Translations under genes and position numbers: made by a program
IMG/VR virus record: IMGVR_UViG_3300022072_000082
Location: 1 to 30,930 of that record
Source of the DNA: a virus
DNA: 30,930 nucleotides
Reading direction: 5' to 3' (one strand)
Part shown: positions 21,364 to 28,015 of the stretch, in pieces
Layout of the letters: the number at the start of each line of letters is the position of its first letter
Numbering within the stretch: the stretch's first letter is position 1
The notes under the pieces: generated by a model
What the model was told of the DNA's origin: nothing
What the model saw: only the letters and a program-made list of their open reading frames with translations
The model's database searches: none

Positions 21364-21558
21364 CTAAGCAAATAGCCGAGCTACAAAGTTATCGTACTCG
21401 GCTTCTATGCTGGTTTTATTAGTTAAAGTAGTTTTATATTTTGAGTCTTTGTAGGTTATAGTAATCCTTAGACTATCTAAACGCTTTACGTACATCTCTA
21501 CGAAGCAATCCTCAAGAGCGGGTATAAACTCGCTGAGGTTTTTAATCTCTATCTTCAT
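21364..21558 (-). CDS. Small hypothetical protein
   Basis: 64-aa protein (MKIEIKNLSEFIPALEDCFV...) with alternating strand and helix. Two earlier ATGs, at 21600 and 21597, are in frame, but starting there would overlap the upstream gene by about 55 nt; ATG 21558 gives a 17-nt overlap and a better N terminus. No family is recognised. It is the last gene of the leftward accessory block and its stop codon is immediately adjacent to the tape measure stop, leaving no spacer between convergent genes. Confidence 0.5.
   Translation of the reverse strand: MKIEIKNLSEFIPALEDCFVEMYVKRLDSLRITITYKDSKYKTTLTNKTSIEAEYDNFVARLFA
21374..21403. terminator. Hairpin at the tape measure / accessory block junction
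   Basis: Perfect 7-bp stem AGCCGAG (21374-21380) with CTCGGCT (21397-21403) just past the tape measure stop, lying within the convergent small gene. Neither side has a good T-tract, so it is at best a weak or factor-assisted bidirectional terminator. Confidence 0.35.
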
Positions 21559-21769
21559 AAGTTTCTTTGTAGTATTGTTGACCGCAGTTATCTTCATCAA
21601 TCATTGGACTTTGATTATTATAACCATTATGCCAAGCGTCTATCTTCTGCTGTATGTCCATTTCTTTGGCATCTTTATACGCTTGTAACATATCATTACC
21701 GATAAAGTACTGCATCCTTTGAAGTTCACTAAAGAACCAATCGACTGCTGTTTGTTTTTTATTGCTCAT
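21542..21769 (-). CDS. Small phage protein, paralogue of the adjacent gene
   Basis: 75-aa protein beginning MSNKKQTAVDWFFSELQRMQ and continuing with a helical QAYKDAKEMDIQQKIDAWHN segment, then an acidic tail. Proteins with the 'KQTAVeWl...a.e.EkqQi..Aw..G' pattern are common in flavobacterial phages, with no known function. It is similar along most of its length to the upstream 56-aa gene, indicating a tandem duplication. The stop overlaps the following gene by 17 nt. Confidence 0.65.
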   Translation of the reverse strand: MSNKKQTAVDWFFSELQRMQYFIGNDMLQAYKDAKEMDIQQKIDAWHNGYNNQSPMIDEDNCGQQYYKETYEDRD

Positions 21770-21770
21770 A

Positions 21771-21941
21771 TTATTTTTTTTTAGTTAATCCATCTTTCCA
21801 ACCTCGCATATATTCTGCGTGATTCTGCTGCTTCTCCATTTCTTTGGCTTTGTTATATAAATCTCTAATTAAAACATCCATATCTCTTTTTTGTAATTCT
21901 TCAATTAACCATTCCACTGCCGTTTGTTTTTTATTGCTCAT
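21771..21941 (-). CDS. Small phage protein, paralogue of the adjacent gene
   Basis: 56-aa protein beginning MSNKKQTAVEWLIEELQK and containing LYNKAKEMEKQQNHAEYMRG, ending in a Lys run. The start overlaps the stop of the preceding leftward gene by 3 nt. It lies one base from the paralogue at 21542-21769, and the first ten codons of both are nearly identical at nucleotide level, so the duplication looks fairly recent. Function is unknown; both are short, helical and charged, and could be small regulators or subunits of one complex. Confidence 0.62.
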   Translation of the reverse strand: MSNKKQTAVEWLIEELQKRDMDVLIRDLYNKAKEMEKQQNHAEYMRGWKDGLTKKK

Positions 21942-22138
21942 AATTTTTCTATTTCTTTTTTAACTTCTCTCCAGTATGCAGAATAATTTGTGTAAACAAG
22001 AACTTCCTCAACTAAAATCAATGCGTTCTTAATGGCTATTGAAGTGCAAAGTAATTCGTTTCCACACTCTGTATCTTCATCCATTAAAACCACCCTAAAT
22101 TGGTTTACTAAATCTTTTGCTTTTTCTTTTGGTGTCAT
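21938..22138 (-). CDS. Small helical phage protein
   Basis: 66-aa protein beginning MTPKEKAKDLVNQFR and ending YWREVKKEIEKL, with a Cys-containing middle (DTECGNELLCTSIAIKNALI). The pattern 'mTpKEKAkeLv..f.......ALi.v.eil......YW.evK.EIekl' recurs in small proteins of flavobacterial phages and prophages; no role is established. It overlaps both neighbours by 3-4 nt, as expected for a coupled accessory operon. Confidence 0.65.
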   Translation of the reverse strand: MTPKEKAKDLVNQFRVVLMDEDTECGNELLCTSIAIKNALILVEEVLVYTNYSAYWREVKKEIEKL

Positions 22139-22308
22139 AAATCTATCTGTTCATTTAATTCCATAATTGCATCATCAATTGTACTTTGGTGAAATCCTAT
22201 GCACTTCATTAAGTTGGTAAAGGTTTCAAGAATTTCTGTTGCGTTCAAATTGTCTTCTTTTGTTTCGATGGAGTACGTAGCCCCGTAATGTTTAATTGTG
22301 ATTGTCAT
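22135..22308 (-). CDS. Small hypothetical protein
   Basis: 57-aa protein (MTITIKHYGATYSIETKEDN...) with two N-terminal strands followed by two helices (ATEILETFTNLMKCIGF; STIDDAIMELNEQI). ATG at 22308, stop overlapping the next start in an ATGA junction. Small proteins of this shape recur in Bacteroidetes phages without known function. The lytic transglycosylase gene ends 9 nt upstream of its start, so the two are probably on one transcript. Confidence 0.6.
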   Translation of the reverse strand: MTITIKHYGATYSIETKEDNLNATEILETFTNLMKCIGFHQSTIDDAIMELNEQIDL

Positions 22309-22316
22309 TTTTTTTA

Positions 22317-22739
22317 TTATTTTATATTTGATTGGGTATATTTTTTTACTTTATTCCAATATTGCAGCGTTTGGGGTATATTCTTACCATTATAACCTCC
22401 GTTCCAAGTCCTCGCTATCTGCTCATCGCTTGCTCCTTTTAAATGTGAGCGTAGTATATTAAACATCTGAATAGACTTAGCCTTACTCCATCGGTCTTTT
22501 AGCTTAAAGCTATCTTTGCCAAGTAATCTATTAACCTCTCTAACCATTATAGGGCGTATTTGCAAGCAGCCTACGGCATCTTCTTTGCAATTATAAGCCA
22601 ACGTATCGCCTCCGCTCTCTACTTGTATGATAGCAGCTATTAGAGGGTCTTGTATTATAGGCTCTTCCACTTTATCGTACCACATAGAAGCGGTACAAAA
22701 AAAGCTAAAAATCGGGAATATTAAAAGTGTATATTTCAT
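22317..22739 (-). CDS. Exported lytic transglycosylase (SLT type)
   Basis: 140-aa muralytic enzyme that cuts the MurNAc-GlcNAc glycosidic bond of peptidoglycan. An N-terminal signal or anchor (KYTLLIFPIFSFFCTAS, 2-18) should export it without a holin. The catalytic Glu41 with Ser42 is in IIQVESGGDT; the substrate-binding GCLQIRPIMV (57-66) and ARTWNGGYNG (109-118) match SLT motifs. Cys51/Cys58 could form a disulfide in the periplasm. It is separate from the holin/amidase cassette and is encoded in the leftward accessory block behind an intrinsic terminator. It may therefore act at entry, superinfection or envelope remodelling rather than only at lysis. Confidence 0.85.
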   Translation of the reverse strand: MKYTLLIFPIFSFFCTASMWYDKVEEPIIQDPLIAAIIQVESGGDTLAYNCKEDAVGCLQIRPIMVREVNRLLGKDSFKLKDRWSKAKSIQMFNILRSHLKGASDEQIARTWNGGYNGKNIPQTLQYWNKVKKYTQSNIK

Positions 22740-22743
22740 AATT

Positions 22744-22768
22744 AAAAAGGGGAGGTTTTACGCTCCCC
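22744..22768 (-). terminator. Leftward intrinsic terminator between two accessory genes
   Basis: On the leftward strand a 6-bp G+C-rich stem, GGGGAG (22763-22768) and CTCCCC (22749-22754), has an 8-nt loop and is followed by five T residues. It separates the promoter-proximal 84-aa gene from the transglycosylase, so only part of the transcripts from the operator promoter at 23058 should reach the downstream genes. Confidence 0.75.
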
Positions 22769-22780
22769 GTAGTTGGTTAT

Positions 22781-23035
22781 TTATCTTACAATTTTACTTG
22801 CAGTAATTGTAGGAGCCATTGAATAACTATCGTACCTTACGTATTCTGTATTATCGTAAATATTTATTTTTTTGCTAAAGGTTTCAGTACCTTTAAAACG
22901 CTCAAAAGTTGCAGTTTTTGCAGTTCTTTTAGTGCAAATAAACATAGGCTTTAAATCGCTATCTCCTATAAATCTCATTTCGTATACGCTACCTACTTCA
23001 AATGTGCTTCCTGTGTTTGTGTTTGTGTTTTTCAT
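22781..23035 (-). CDS. Small hypothetical protein, first gene of the accessory block
   Basis: 84-aa protein beginning MKNTNTNTGSTFEVGSVYEM, then predominantly beta strands (LKPMFICTKRTAKTATFERF; VRYDSYSMAP). The pattern 'f.iG..Y......d......iv..Rt.ktvtf' is shared by small proteins in Bacteroides/Flavobacterium mobile DNA, function unknown. It is the only gene between the operator promoter (23058-23086) and the terminator at 22744-22768, so it should be the most strongly expressed product of this block when the operator is free. The start is 22 nt from the -7 element. Confidence 0.6.
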   Translation of the reverse strand: MKNTNTNTGSTFEVGSVYEMRFIGDSDLKPMFICTKRTAKTATFERFKGTETFSKKINIYDNTEYVRYDSYSMAPTITASKIVR

Positions 23036-23057
23036 TTCTTTATCTTTTAATCTGAGG

Positions 23058-23086
23058 CAAATATAGTATTACTTTTTAATACGCAA
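23058..23086 (-). promoter_or_regulatory. Leftward promoter with 17-bp operator (copy 3)
   Basis: The leftward strand reads TTGC, then the 17-bp inverted repeat GTATTAAAAAGTAATAC (23066-23082), then TATATTTG (23058-23065). Operator placement and spacing are identical to the promoters at 4870 and 5452, about 18 kb away. It drives the 84-aa gene and, past the terminator, the transglycosylase block. Confidence 0.78.
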
Positions 23087-23145
23087 GCTATTCATACAAA
23101 AAAGTTTTTTGCCCCTTATTTATTCCTATCGTATATACCTATTGA

Positions 23146-24282
23146 ATGGATTTGCCTTTTATCGAATTTAAGCTAAGTGATGACGTCGAAGGACTTCAAG
23201 CTATAGCTTTTGTAGACGCTCCCGCTATTGGTTTAAACTATCAGGCTTTTGCTCCTCATAAATTTGAGGTAATAAACGAAGAAAAGAGAATCGTTATGGG
23301 TGCAGCTATGATACCTGACCTACCTATCTATCGTAGGGACGAGAGAGGCGAGTACTACGCTATATTTAGAAAAGAAACTATAAAAGCGTTAGTACAAAAG
23401 CTATTCAAAGAAAACAAACACAACAATTTTAACGAGCAGCACAACGCTTTTAAGATATTAGATGGTGTATATATCTACCAATCTTTTATTACTGACCAGG
23501 AGCTCGGCATTTTACCACCTCAAGGGTTTGAGAACGTAGCAGACGGAACTTGGTTTATCGCTGCAAAAGTAGAGAATGACGAGGCTTGGTCTAAAGTCAA
23601 AGAAGATGGAATATTAAAAGGCTTTAGCGTTGAGGGTGTTTTCGATTTAGAACCGTACAAATTTAAAAAAATGAATAAACTAAACTTAGATAGCGTAATC
23701 AGTACGCTAAAGTCTGTATTTGCAGACGCAGAAACTGAGGTAGTAGCTGAGGAAAAAACCTTCGGCGAAGCTGCTTTAGTAGATGGAACTATCGTTAAAT
23801 GGGAAGGCGAATTAGCTGAAGGAACTGCTCTAACAGTAGTATTACCTGAGGGCGAAGTTGCAGCACCTGATGGTATCCACGAAATTACAGACGGTACAAT
23901 AATCGAGACCGCTGGAGGCTTAGTAGTAAATATCCAAGCGATGAGCGAGATAGCTACTGAGGACAACGAGTTCACTTCTGAGATGTTAAACGAAATGGTT
24001 GAGAAAGCTCTTGCGAAATACGCTGAGGCTTTTACTGCTACTTTGGAAGGCGTTAAAGCTGAGAACGAAGGTCTTAAATTAGAGTTAGCTGCTATCAAAG
24101 CTGACAAAGAAACTTTAAGAAACGAGTTTAGTGCAACTTTAAGCAAAGTAGGTACTGAGTTAGAAGAAATCGTAAAAAGTGAGGCGGCTACCTCTTCAAA
24201 GCCACAAGAATTTAAAGCACAAAGTAGAGCTGAAAAAGCGGCGGCTATGGGTGCAATTATCAGAGCAAACAAATTAAAATAA
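23146..24282 (+). CDS. Prohead protease (XkdF/S78-like) fused to scaffold
   Basis: 378-aa protein. The N-terminal 175 residues look like an XkdF-type prohead serine protease: LQAIAFVDAPAIGLNYQAF (18-36), FNEQHNAFKILDGVYIYQSF with likely catalytic His99, GTWFIAAKVEND, and KGFSVEGVFDLEP with likely catalytic Ser161. A small beta-rich insert follows (VDGTIVKWEGELAEGTALTV; PDGIHEITDGTIIETAGG), then a Glu/Lys/Ala-rich coiled coil (about 285-360) typical of scaffolds. It should shape the procapsid and then digest itself and the capsid N terminus. It sits directly before the major capsid gene, as in HK97-type modules. Confidence 0.8.
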   Translation: MDLPFIEFKLSDDVEGLQAIAFVDAPAIGLNYQAFAPHKFEVINEEKRIVMGAAMIPDLPIYRRDERGEYYAIFRKETIKALVQKLFKENKHNNFNEQHNAFKILDGVYIYQSFITDQELGILPPQGFENVADGTWFIAAKVENDEAWSKVKEDGILKGFSVEGVFDLEPYKFKKMNKLNLDSVISTLKSVFADAETEVVAEEKTFGEAALVDGTIVKWEGELAEGTALTVVLPEGEVAAPDGIHEITDGTIIETAGGLVVNIQAMSEIATEDNEFTSEMLNEMVEKALAKYAEAFTATLEGVKAENEGLKLELAAIKADKETLRNEFSATLSKVGTELEEIVKSEAATSSKPQEFKAQSRAEKAAAMGAIIRANKLK

Positions 24283-24292
24283 ATAAACAAAA

Positions 24293-25231
24293 ATGAGCTT
24301 TAATGTAGCCTCGTTGACAAACTATGTTAACGAACAATCCACAGACTTAATCTCGAGATTATACTTCGAGAAAACTTCAAGCGACTATTTTACTCTACAA
24401 TCTGGAGTTAAAAAAACTGACGCTTTACACTTATTAGCAGTTACTGCATTCCCACAAGATGGTAGCGGATGTTCTCCTACGGCTTCAGGCGACGTAGTAT
24501 TCTCTAACAGAGATATTACAGTAGGTCAAATCACTTACTTCTCAGGTTTCTGTATGAAAGACCTTATTCCTAAGTATACTCAAATCTTATTGAGAGCTGG
24601 TAACGCTGAGACTGAGGATATGGCTTTCGAGGCTGAGGTTGCAGATTCTATAATTAAAACTATTATGGAGCATAACGAGGTAGCAGATTGGCAAGGTGAC
24701 ACCGCAAGCGGTAACGTATATATTAACAGATATGACGGTCTAATCAAAATTATCGACGCTGCTACTACTGCGGTAGATGGTAACACTACTTCAGCTACTG
24801 CGATTACTTCAGGAGCAAGCGGTAACGTAGATAGCTTAGTAAACGCAATGGCTAACGCAAGACCAGCGAAAGTAAAGTCTGCACTTAACCAAGTTCTATT
24901 CGTAGGTCAAGATACTTTCGACAAATACGTAGACACTCTTAACGCTAAAAACCTATTTAACGTAGACGCTACTTCTTGGGCTAACTACTCAGTATCTATA
25001 CCAGGTAAAAACATCACTCTTGTAGGTGTTGTAGGTCTTGACGGAACAGACAGAATGTTCTTAGGAACGCAAGAAAATTTCTTCTTAGGTTTTGATTTGC
25101 AAAATGATGAGGAAGAGTTTGATATGTGGTACGAGAAAAAAGACGACAAGGTTTACTACCGAGTTAAATTTAAGAGAGGTTTACAAGTAGCTTACCCTAA
25201 CGAAATCGTAGAGTTTACTTTGGCATCTTAA
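24293..25231 (+). CDS. Major capsid protein (HK97 fold expected)
   Basis: 312-aa protein, the main shell subunit by position (right after protease/scaffold) and pattern. It starts MSFNVASLTNYVNEQSTDLI. It has an extended region with GVKKTDALHLLAVTAFPQDG, an A/P-domain-like segment (VKSALNQVLFVGQDTFDKYV; SIPGKNITLVGVVGLDGTDR), and a C-terminal FFLGFDLQNDEEEFDMWYEK. The last two blocks are typical of capsid proteins of Bacteroidetes siphophages. Codon use is rich in C-ending synonyms, consistent with very high expression. The long N-terminal arm is absent or short, in keeping with a separate scaffold. Confidence 0.82.
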   Translation: MSFNVASLTNYVNEQSTDLISRLYFEKTSSDYFTLQSGVKKTDALHLLAVTAFPQDGSGCSPTASGDVVFSNRDITVGQITYFSGFCMKDLIPKYTQILLRAGNAETEDMAFEAEVADSIIKTIMEHNEVADWQGDTASGNVYINRYDGLIKIIDAATTAVDGNTTSATAITSGASGNVDSLVNAMANARPAKVKSALNQVLFVGQDTFDKYVDTLNAKNLFNVDATSWANYSVSIPGKNITLVGVVGLDGTDRMFLGTQENFFLGFDLQNDEEEFDMWYEKKDDKVYYRVKFKRGLQVAYPNEIVEFTLAS

Positions 25232-25242
25232 TCACTAACCAT

Positions 25243-25258
25243 AACAATTTAAAATATA
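25243..25258 (+). repeat. 16-bp leader repeat before the tail tube gene (copy 1)
   Basis: AACAATTTAAAATATA lies 6 nt before the ATG of the 171-aa gene; the identical 16-mer is found at 29078-29093 before another virion gene. It may be a translation-enhancing leader for abundant structural proteins. Confidence 0.6.
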
Positions 25259-25264
25259 AATATT

Positions 25265-25780
25265 ATGGCGTGTGATTTAACCCAAGGATTTACGGTAGGA
25301 TGCAACGACTCAGCGGGCGGTATAGCAGAGTTTTACTTTGCTAATATTACTACTGACTTTGCAGTAGCAAAAAACGTAAGCGGCGAGGCTTCAGCAATAA
25401 CTGGAACTGGCTTAGGATACTACAAATATGAGTGTACAAATGCTCAAGGAGCAGCTTCGACTATGAATGATAACCCAACGGTTAACTCTCAGAACGGAAC
25501 AAGCTACTTTGACCAAACTTGCACTTACGTACTAAATAAAATGGACTCAGCGAAACGCAATGAAATTAAATTGCTTTCAAGAGCTAAACTTTCTGTAATC
25601 ATTAAGGACAATAACGGTACTTATTGGTTAATGGGAGAGACTAACGGCGTTCGTATGACCGCTGGCGACAACGGAACGGGTACGGCTTTAGGAGATAGAA
25701 ACGGATACTCTCTATCTTTCCAAGGTCAAGAGCCTGAGCCGATGGCAGTAGTGTTAGACGGGGCTTTCCCATTAGCATAA
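25265..25780 (+). CDS. Major tail tube protein candidate
   Basis: 171-aa protein beginning MACDLTQGFTVGCNDSAGGI, a start ('cDLT.G....C.d..GGi') found in small abundant virion proteins of Bacteroidetes phages. Beta-rich body with NYYK-like strands (LGYYKYECTNAQGA), SVIIKDNNGTYWLMGETNGV and YSLSFQGQEPEPM, and two conserved-looking cysteine pairs. It lies between the capsid and portal genes and is followed by a strong terminator, which fits a highly expressed tube protein. It could also be a capsid decoration protein; the sequence alone does not decide. Confidence 0.58.
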   Translation: MACDLTQGFTVGCNDSAGGIAEFYFANITTDFAVAKNVSGEASAITGTGLGYYKYECTNAQGAASTMNDNPTVNSQNGTSYFDQTCTYVLNKMDSAKRNEIKLLSRAKLSVIIKDNNGTYWLMGETNGVRMTAGDNGTGTALGDRNGYSLSFQGQEPEPMAVVLDGAFPLA

Positions 25781-25803
25781 GAGTAACTAAACTCTAACAA
25801 TAT

Positions 25804-25837
25804 AGCCCACTACTTAGCGGTGGTGGGCTTTTTTTTT
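25804..25837 (+). terminator. Strong intrinsic terminator after the major tail tube candidate
   Basis: A 10-bp stem (25804-25813 with 25820-25829, one G-T pair), loop TTAGCG, then a run of nine T residues (25829-25837). It divides the abundant protease-capsid-tube genes from the portal and connector genes and should reduce transcription of the latter. Confidence 0.9.
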
Positions 25838-25842
25838 ACACA

Positions 25843-26205
25843 ATGGACATAATCACAAAAAACACAACTAACTATATTTATACTAATATCTCTAACGAGG
25901 TTGAGTATTCGTATTACACTATGACCATTGAGGCGGCTGAGTACACCGTCAACGTCACTTTAGACGTACCGCAAGGCGTAAACGGAAGGTATGTATACTT
26001 TATCTTAAAAGACGGCGTAGAAGACCTTACAAACGCTACAATAGATTTGCCTAATAACGGCGATTACCCTTACAAGATTATAAACGCTGAGACTATCGGC
26101 GGAACTACTGGAGTAGAAATACACCGAGGAATATTAAGACTAAAACAATTGCAAGAAATAGTATATTCGTACACAAACGAGGAAACAACGATAATTTATG
26201 AATAA
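25843..26205 (+). CDS. Small beta-rich structural protein
   Basis: 120-aa protein (MDIITKNTTNYIYTNISNEV...) made mostly of predicted beta strands (YYTMTIEAAEYTVNVTL; GRYVYFILKDGVEDLTNATI; IIYE at the end). Similar Thr/Asn-rich small proteins accompany portal genes in Bacteroidetes phages and may be head or neck components. The ATG lies 6 nt after the T-tract of the terminator, and the C terminus overlaps the portal start by 8 nt. No catalytic motif is visible. Confidence 0.55.
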   Translation: MDIITKNTTNYIYTNISNEVEYSYYTMTIEAAEYTVNVTLDVPQGVNGRYVYFILKDGVEDLTNATIDLPNNGDYPYKIINAETIGGTTGVEIHRGILRLKQLQEIVYSYTNEETTIIYE

Positions 26206-28015
26206 TCACTCAATTATAACCGAGTTTGCATCGGCTGAAATACCTAAATTCTTAGAGAAAAAAAATCAAAATATAGTTTATTTTGGTGTAGATAACATCT
26301 ACCCCTTTGAATTAATTGATTTATATAACGATAGCAGCACCCACAACGCTATTATTAACGGTAAAGTAGGTTATACGGTTGGCAACGGCTTATATTCTGA
26401 GGACTTAGCTACTAAAAAATGGCTTAGTTTTGCTAATATAGACGAAGATTGGACAAGTTTACTTAAAAGAATCTCTTTAGATTACGAGCTTTTTAATGGA
26501 TACGCTATTGAGGTGATAAAAACTGGAGTAGGCAACCAATACCACCATATAGATTTTGCTAATATAAGAGTAGGTTTAGACGGAGGGCTGCAATATTCGG
26601 ACGAATGGATAACCGATAAAGGGACAAGAAACGGTAAACCTAAAATACAGTACTTAGATAGGTACAACCCAAAAGACCAAGAGCAAAAGAGAGGCGTAAT
26701 TTACCACGTAGATTACAGACCAAACCTTAAATACTACCCTTTACCCGTATACGTTGGCTCACTTGCTGAGATAAAGACAGACGTACAAATAGGCGATTAC
26801 TGGTTAAACGAGGTAAAAAATGGCTTTGTAGGTGGAACTTTAATTCAGCATAACAACGGAGTACCCGAAACCCAAGCAGAGGCTAAAGAATTTGAAGAGA
26901 CTTTCCAAGATAAGTTCGGTAAAGCTACGGGAACTAAAATAGTACACCTATTCGCTCCTTCAAAGGAGAACGGAAGCGAGATAAGCAACCTTAACGGCAA
27001 CGACTTGCACGAACGCTATTTAGAGATGAGTAACCGAGTAAAAGAGTCAATTTTTATCGGACACCGAGTAACTAACCCTATTTTATTTGGAGTTAAAGAA
27101 GCTGGGCAATTAGGAGCAAGAAACGAACTTGACTTAGCATACGAGATATTTACAAATACGTATATTGCAGAGCGTCAAAATACACTTTTAAGAACTATTA
27201 AAAAATTAGCGTTCTATGAGATACAAAAAACGGATATAGAGATAATACCTCTTAAGCCTATTGACACAGTAGACCTTACCTCTGACATTATTTTAGCTAA
27301 CCTTACAAGAGCTGAGATAAGAGACCTAATAAACGCACAGACGGGCTTAGAATTAGCTGAGGAGGTAACCGCTCCCGTTGCTCCCGTTGCTTTATGTTCG
27401 CACTTCTCAGACGATAGCGACATAAGCCACTTATTTGATAACATAGGCGTAAGCGAAGACGATTACGAAGAGATAGGAACTTTCGATATTCACTTCGACT
27501 CAGACGGTAGCCCGATGGAGTTTGCTACTACTGGGCAAGGTATAATACAAAGAGTACTAAAAGCTATTTTAACCAACCCTTTAATACAAGCAAGTGGTAT
27601 AAGTAGTGCTTTAGAGCTTACCTTCCCTGAGTTAATTACTTCAATAGGAATATTAAAAGACTCTAAGCTAATCGAGATAACTGGAGAGGCTATAAACTTA
27701 ACGCCTACGGGTAAGAAAGTAGCCGAGGTAATAGATGTACCACAAACAGAGGTTAAGTATAAGTATACGCTTAGAAGTGACGCTCCAGCTTTAAAGACTG
27801 AGTCTCGAGATTTTTGCCGTAAAATGATGAGCAAAAGAAAGCTATACTCTAAAGCCGAAATAGAGCTTTTAAGAAACGATATGAAGTCGAGCAGTATTAC
27901 AGACGTAACAGACGTTTGGTTAGCTCGAGGAGGTTGGTATCGCAAACCTGAGACAGAAACGAGTATTCCTTATTGTAGACATATTTGGAAACAAGTAATA
28001 GTAAGAAAAAAATGA
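26198..28015 (+). CDS. Portal protein with C-terminal MuF-like / Cys-His extension
   Basis: 605-aa protein. Residues about 1-400 have portal features: IVYFGVDNIYPFELIDLYND at 26-45, HNAIINGKVGYTVGNGLY, a helical clip/stem region (EIKTDVQIGDYWLNEVKNGF; EISNLNGNDLHERYLEMSNR) and VTNPILFGVKEAGQLGARNE, matching dodecameric portals. The extra ~200 residues contain a winged-helix-like segment (ISSALELTFPELITSIGIL; LTPTGKKVAEVI). They end in a domain with SRDFCRKMM (Cys540), GGWYRKPET and PYCRHIWK (Cys593, His595), reminiscent of MuF-type head morphogenesis proteins. It forms the DNA gate of the capsid vertex; the extension may act inside the capsid. Confidence 0.78.
   Translation: MNNHSIITEFASAEIPKFLEKKNQNIVYFGVDNIYPFELIDLYNDSSTHNAIINGKVGYTVGNGLYSEDLATKKWLSFANIDEDWTSLLKRISLDYELFNGYAIEVIKTGVGNQYHHIDFANIRVGLDGGLQYSDEWITDKGTRNGKPKIQYLDRYNPKDQEQKRGVIYHVDYRPNLKYYPLPVYVGSLAEIKTDVQIGDYWLNEVKNGFVGGTLIQHNNGVPETQAEAKEFEETFQDKFGKATGTKIVHLFAPSKENGSEISNLNGNDLHERYLEMSNRVKESIFIGHRVTNPILFGVKEAGQLGARNELDLAYEIFTNTYIAERQNTLLRTIKKLAFYEIQKTDIEIIPLKPIDTVDLTSDIILANLTRAEIRDLINAQTGLELAEEVTAPVAPVALCSHFSDDSDISHLFDNIGVSEDDYEEIGTFDIHFDSDGSPMEFATTGQGIIQRVLKAILTNPLIQASGISSALELTFPELITSIGILKDSKLIEITGEAINLTPTGKKVAEVIDVPQTEVKYKYTLRSDAPALKTESRDFCRKMMSKRKLYSKAEIELLRNDMKSSSITDVTDVWLARGGWYRKPETETSIPYCRHIWKQVIVRKK

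Noticed and set aside
22323-22330. TATATTTG on the + strand
   Set aside because: It lies in the last codons of the leftward transglycosylase gene, with no rightward gene behind it and no operator or -33 element; probably chance in A/T-rich DNA.
23130-23137. CGTATATA shortly before the protease gene, also at 14905-14912 before a tail gene
   Set aside because: Only two short A/T-rich matches at slightly different distances from the start codons; too weak to call a late promoter or ribosome site.
23520-24290. Long leftward open frame (256 codons) opposite the protease-scaffold gene
   Set aside because: It is the antisense of a convincing protease-scaffold gene; the translation is Ser/Ala/Leu-rich without domain structure, a usual by-product of Glu/Ala/Lys-rich coding sequence.
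27490-27945. Leftward open frame of 151 codons opposite the portal C terminus
   Set aside because: Antisense shadow; the rightward frame here has the recognisable Cys-His motif and clear coding character.
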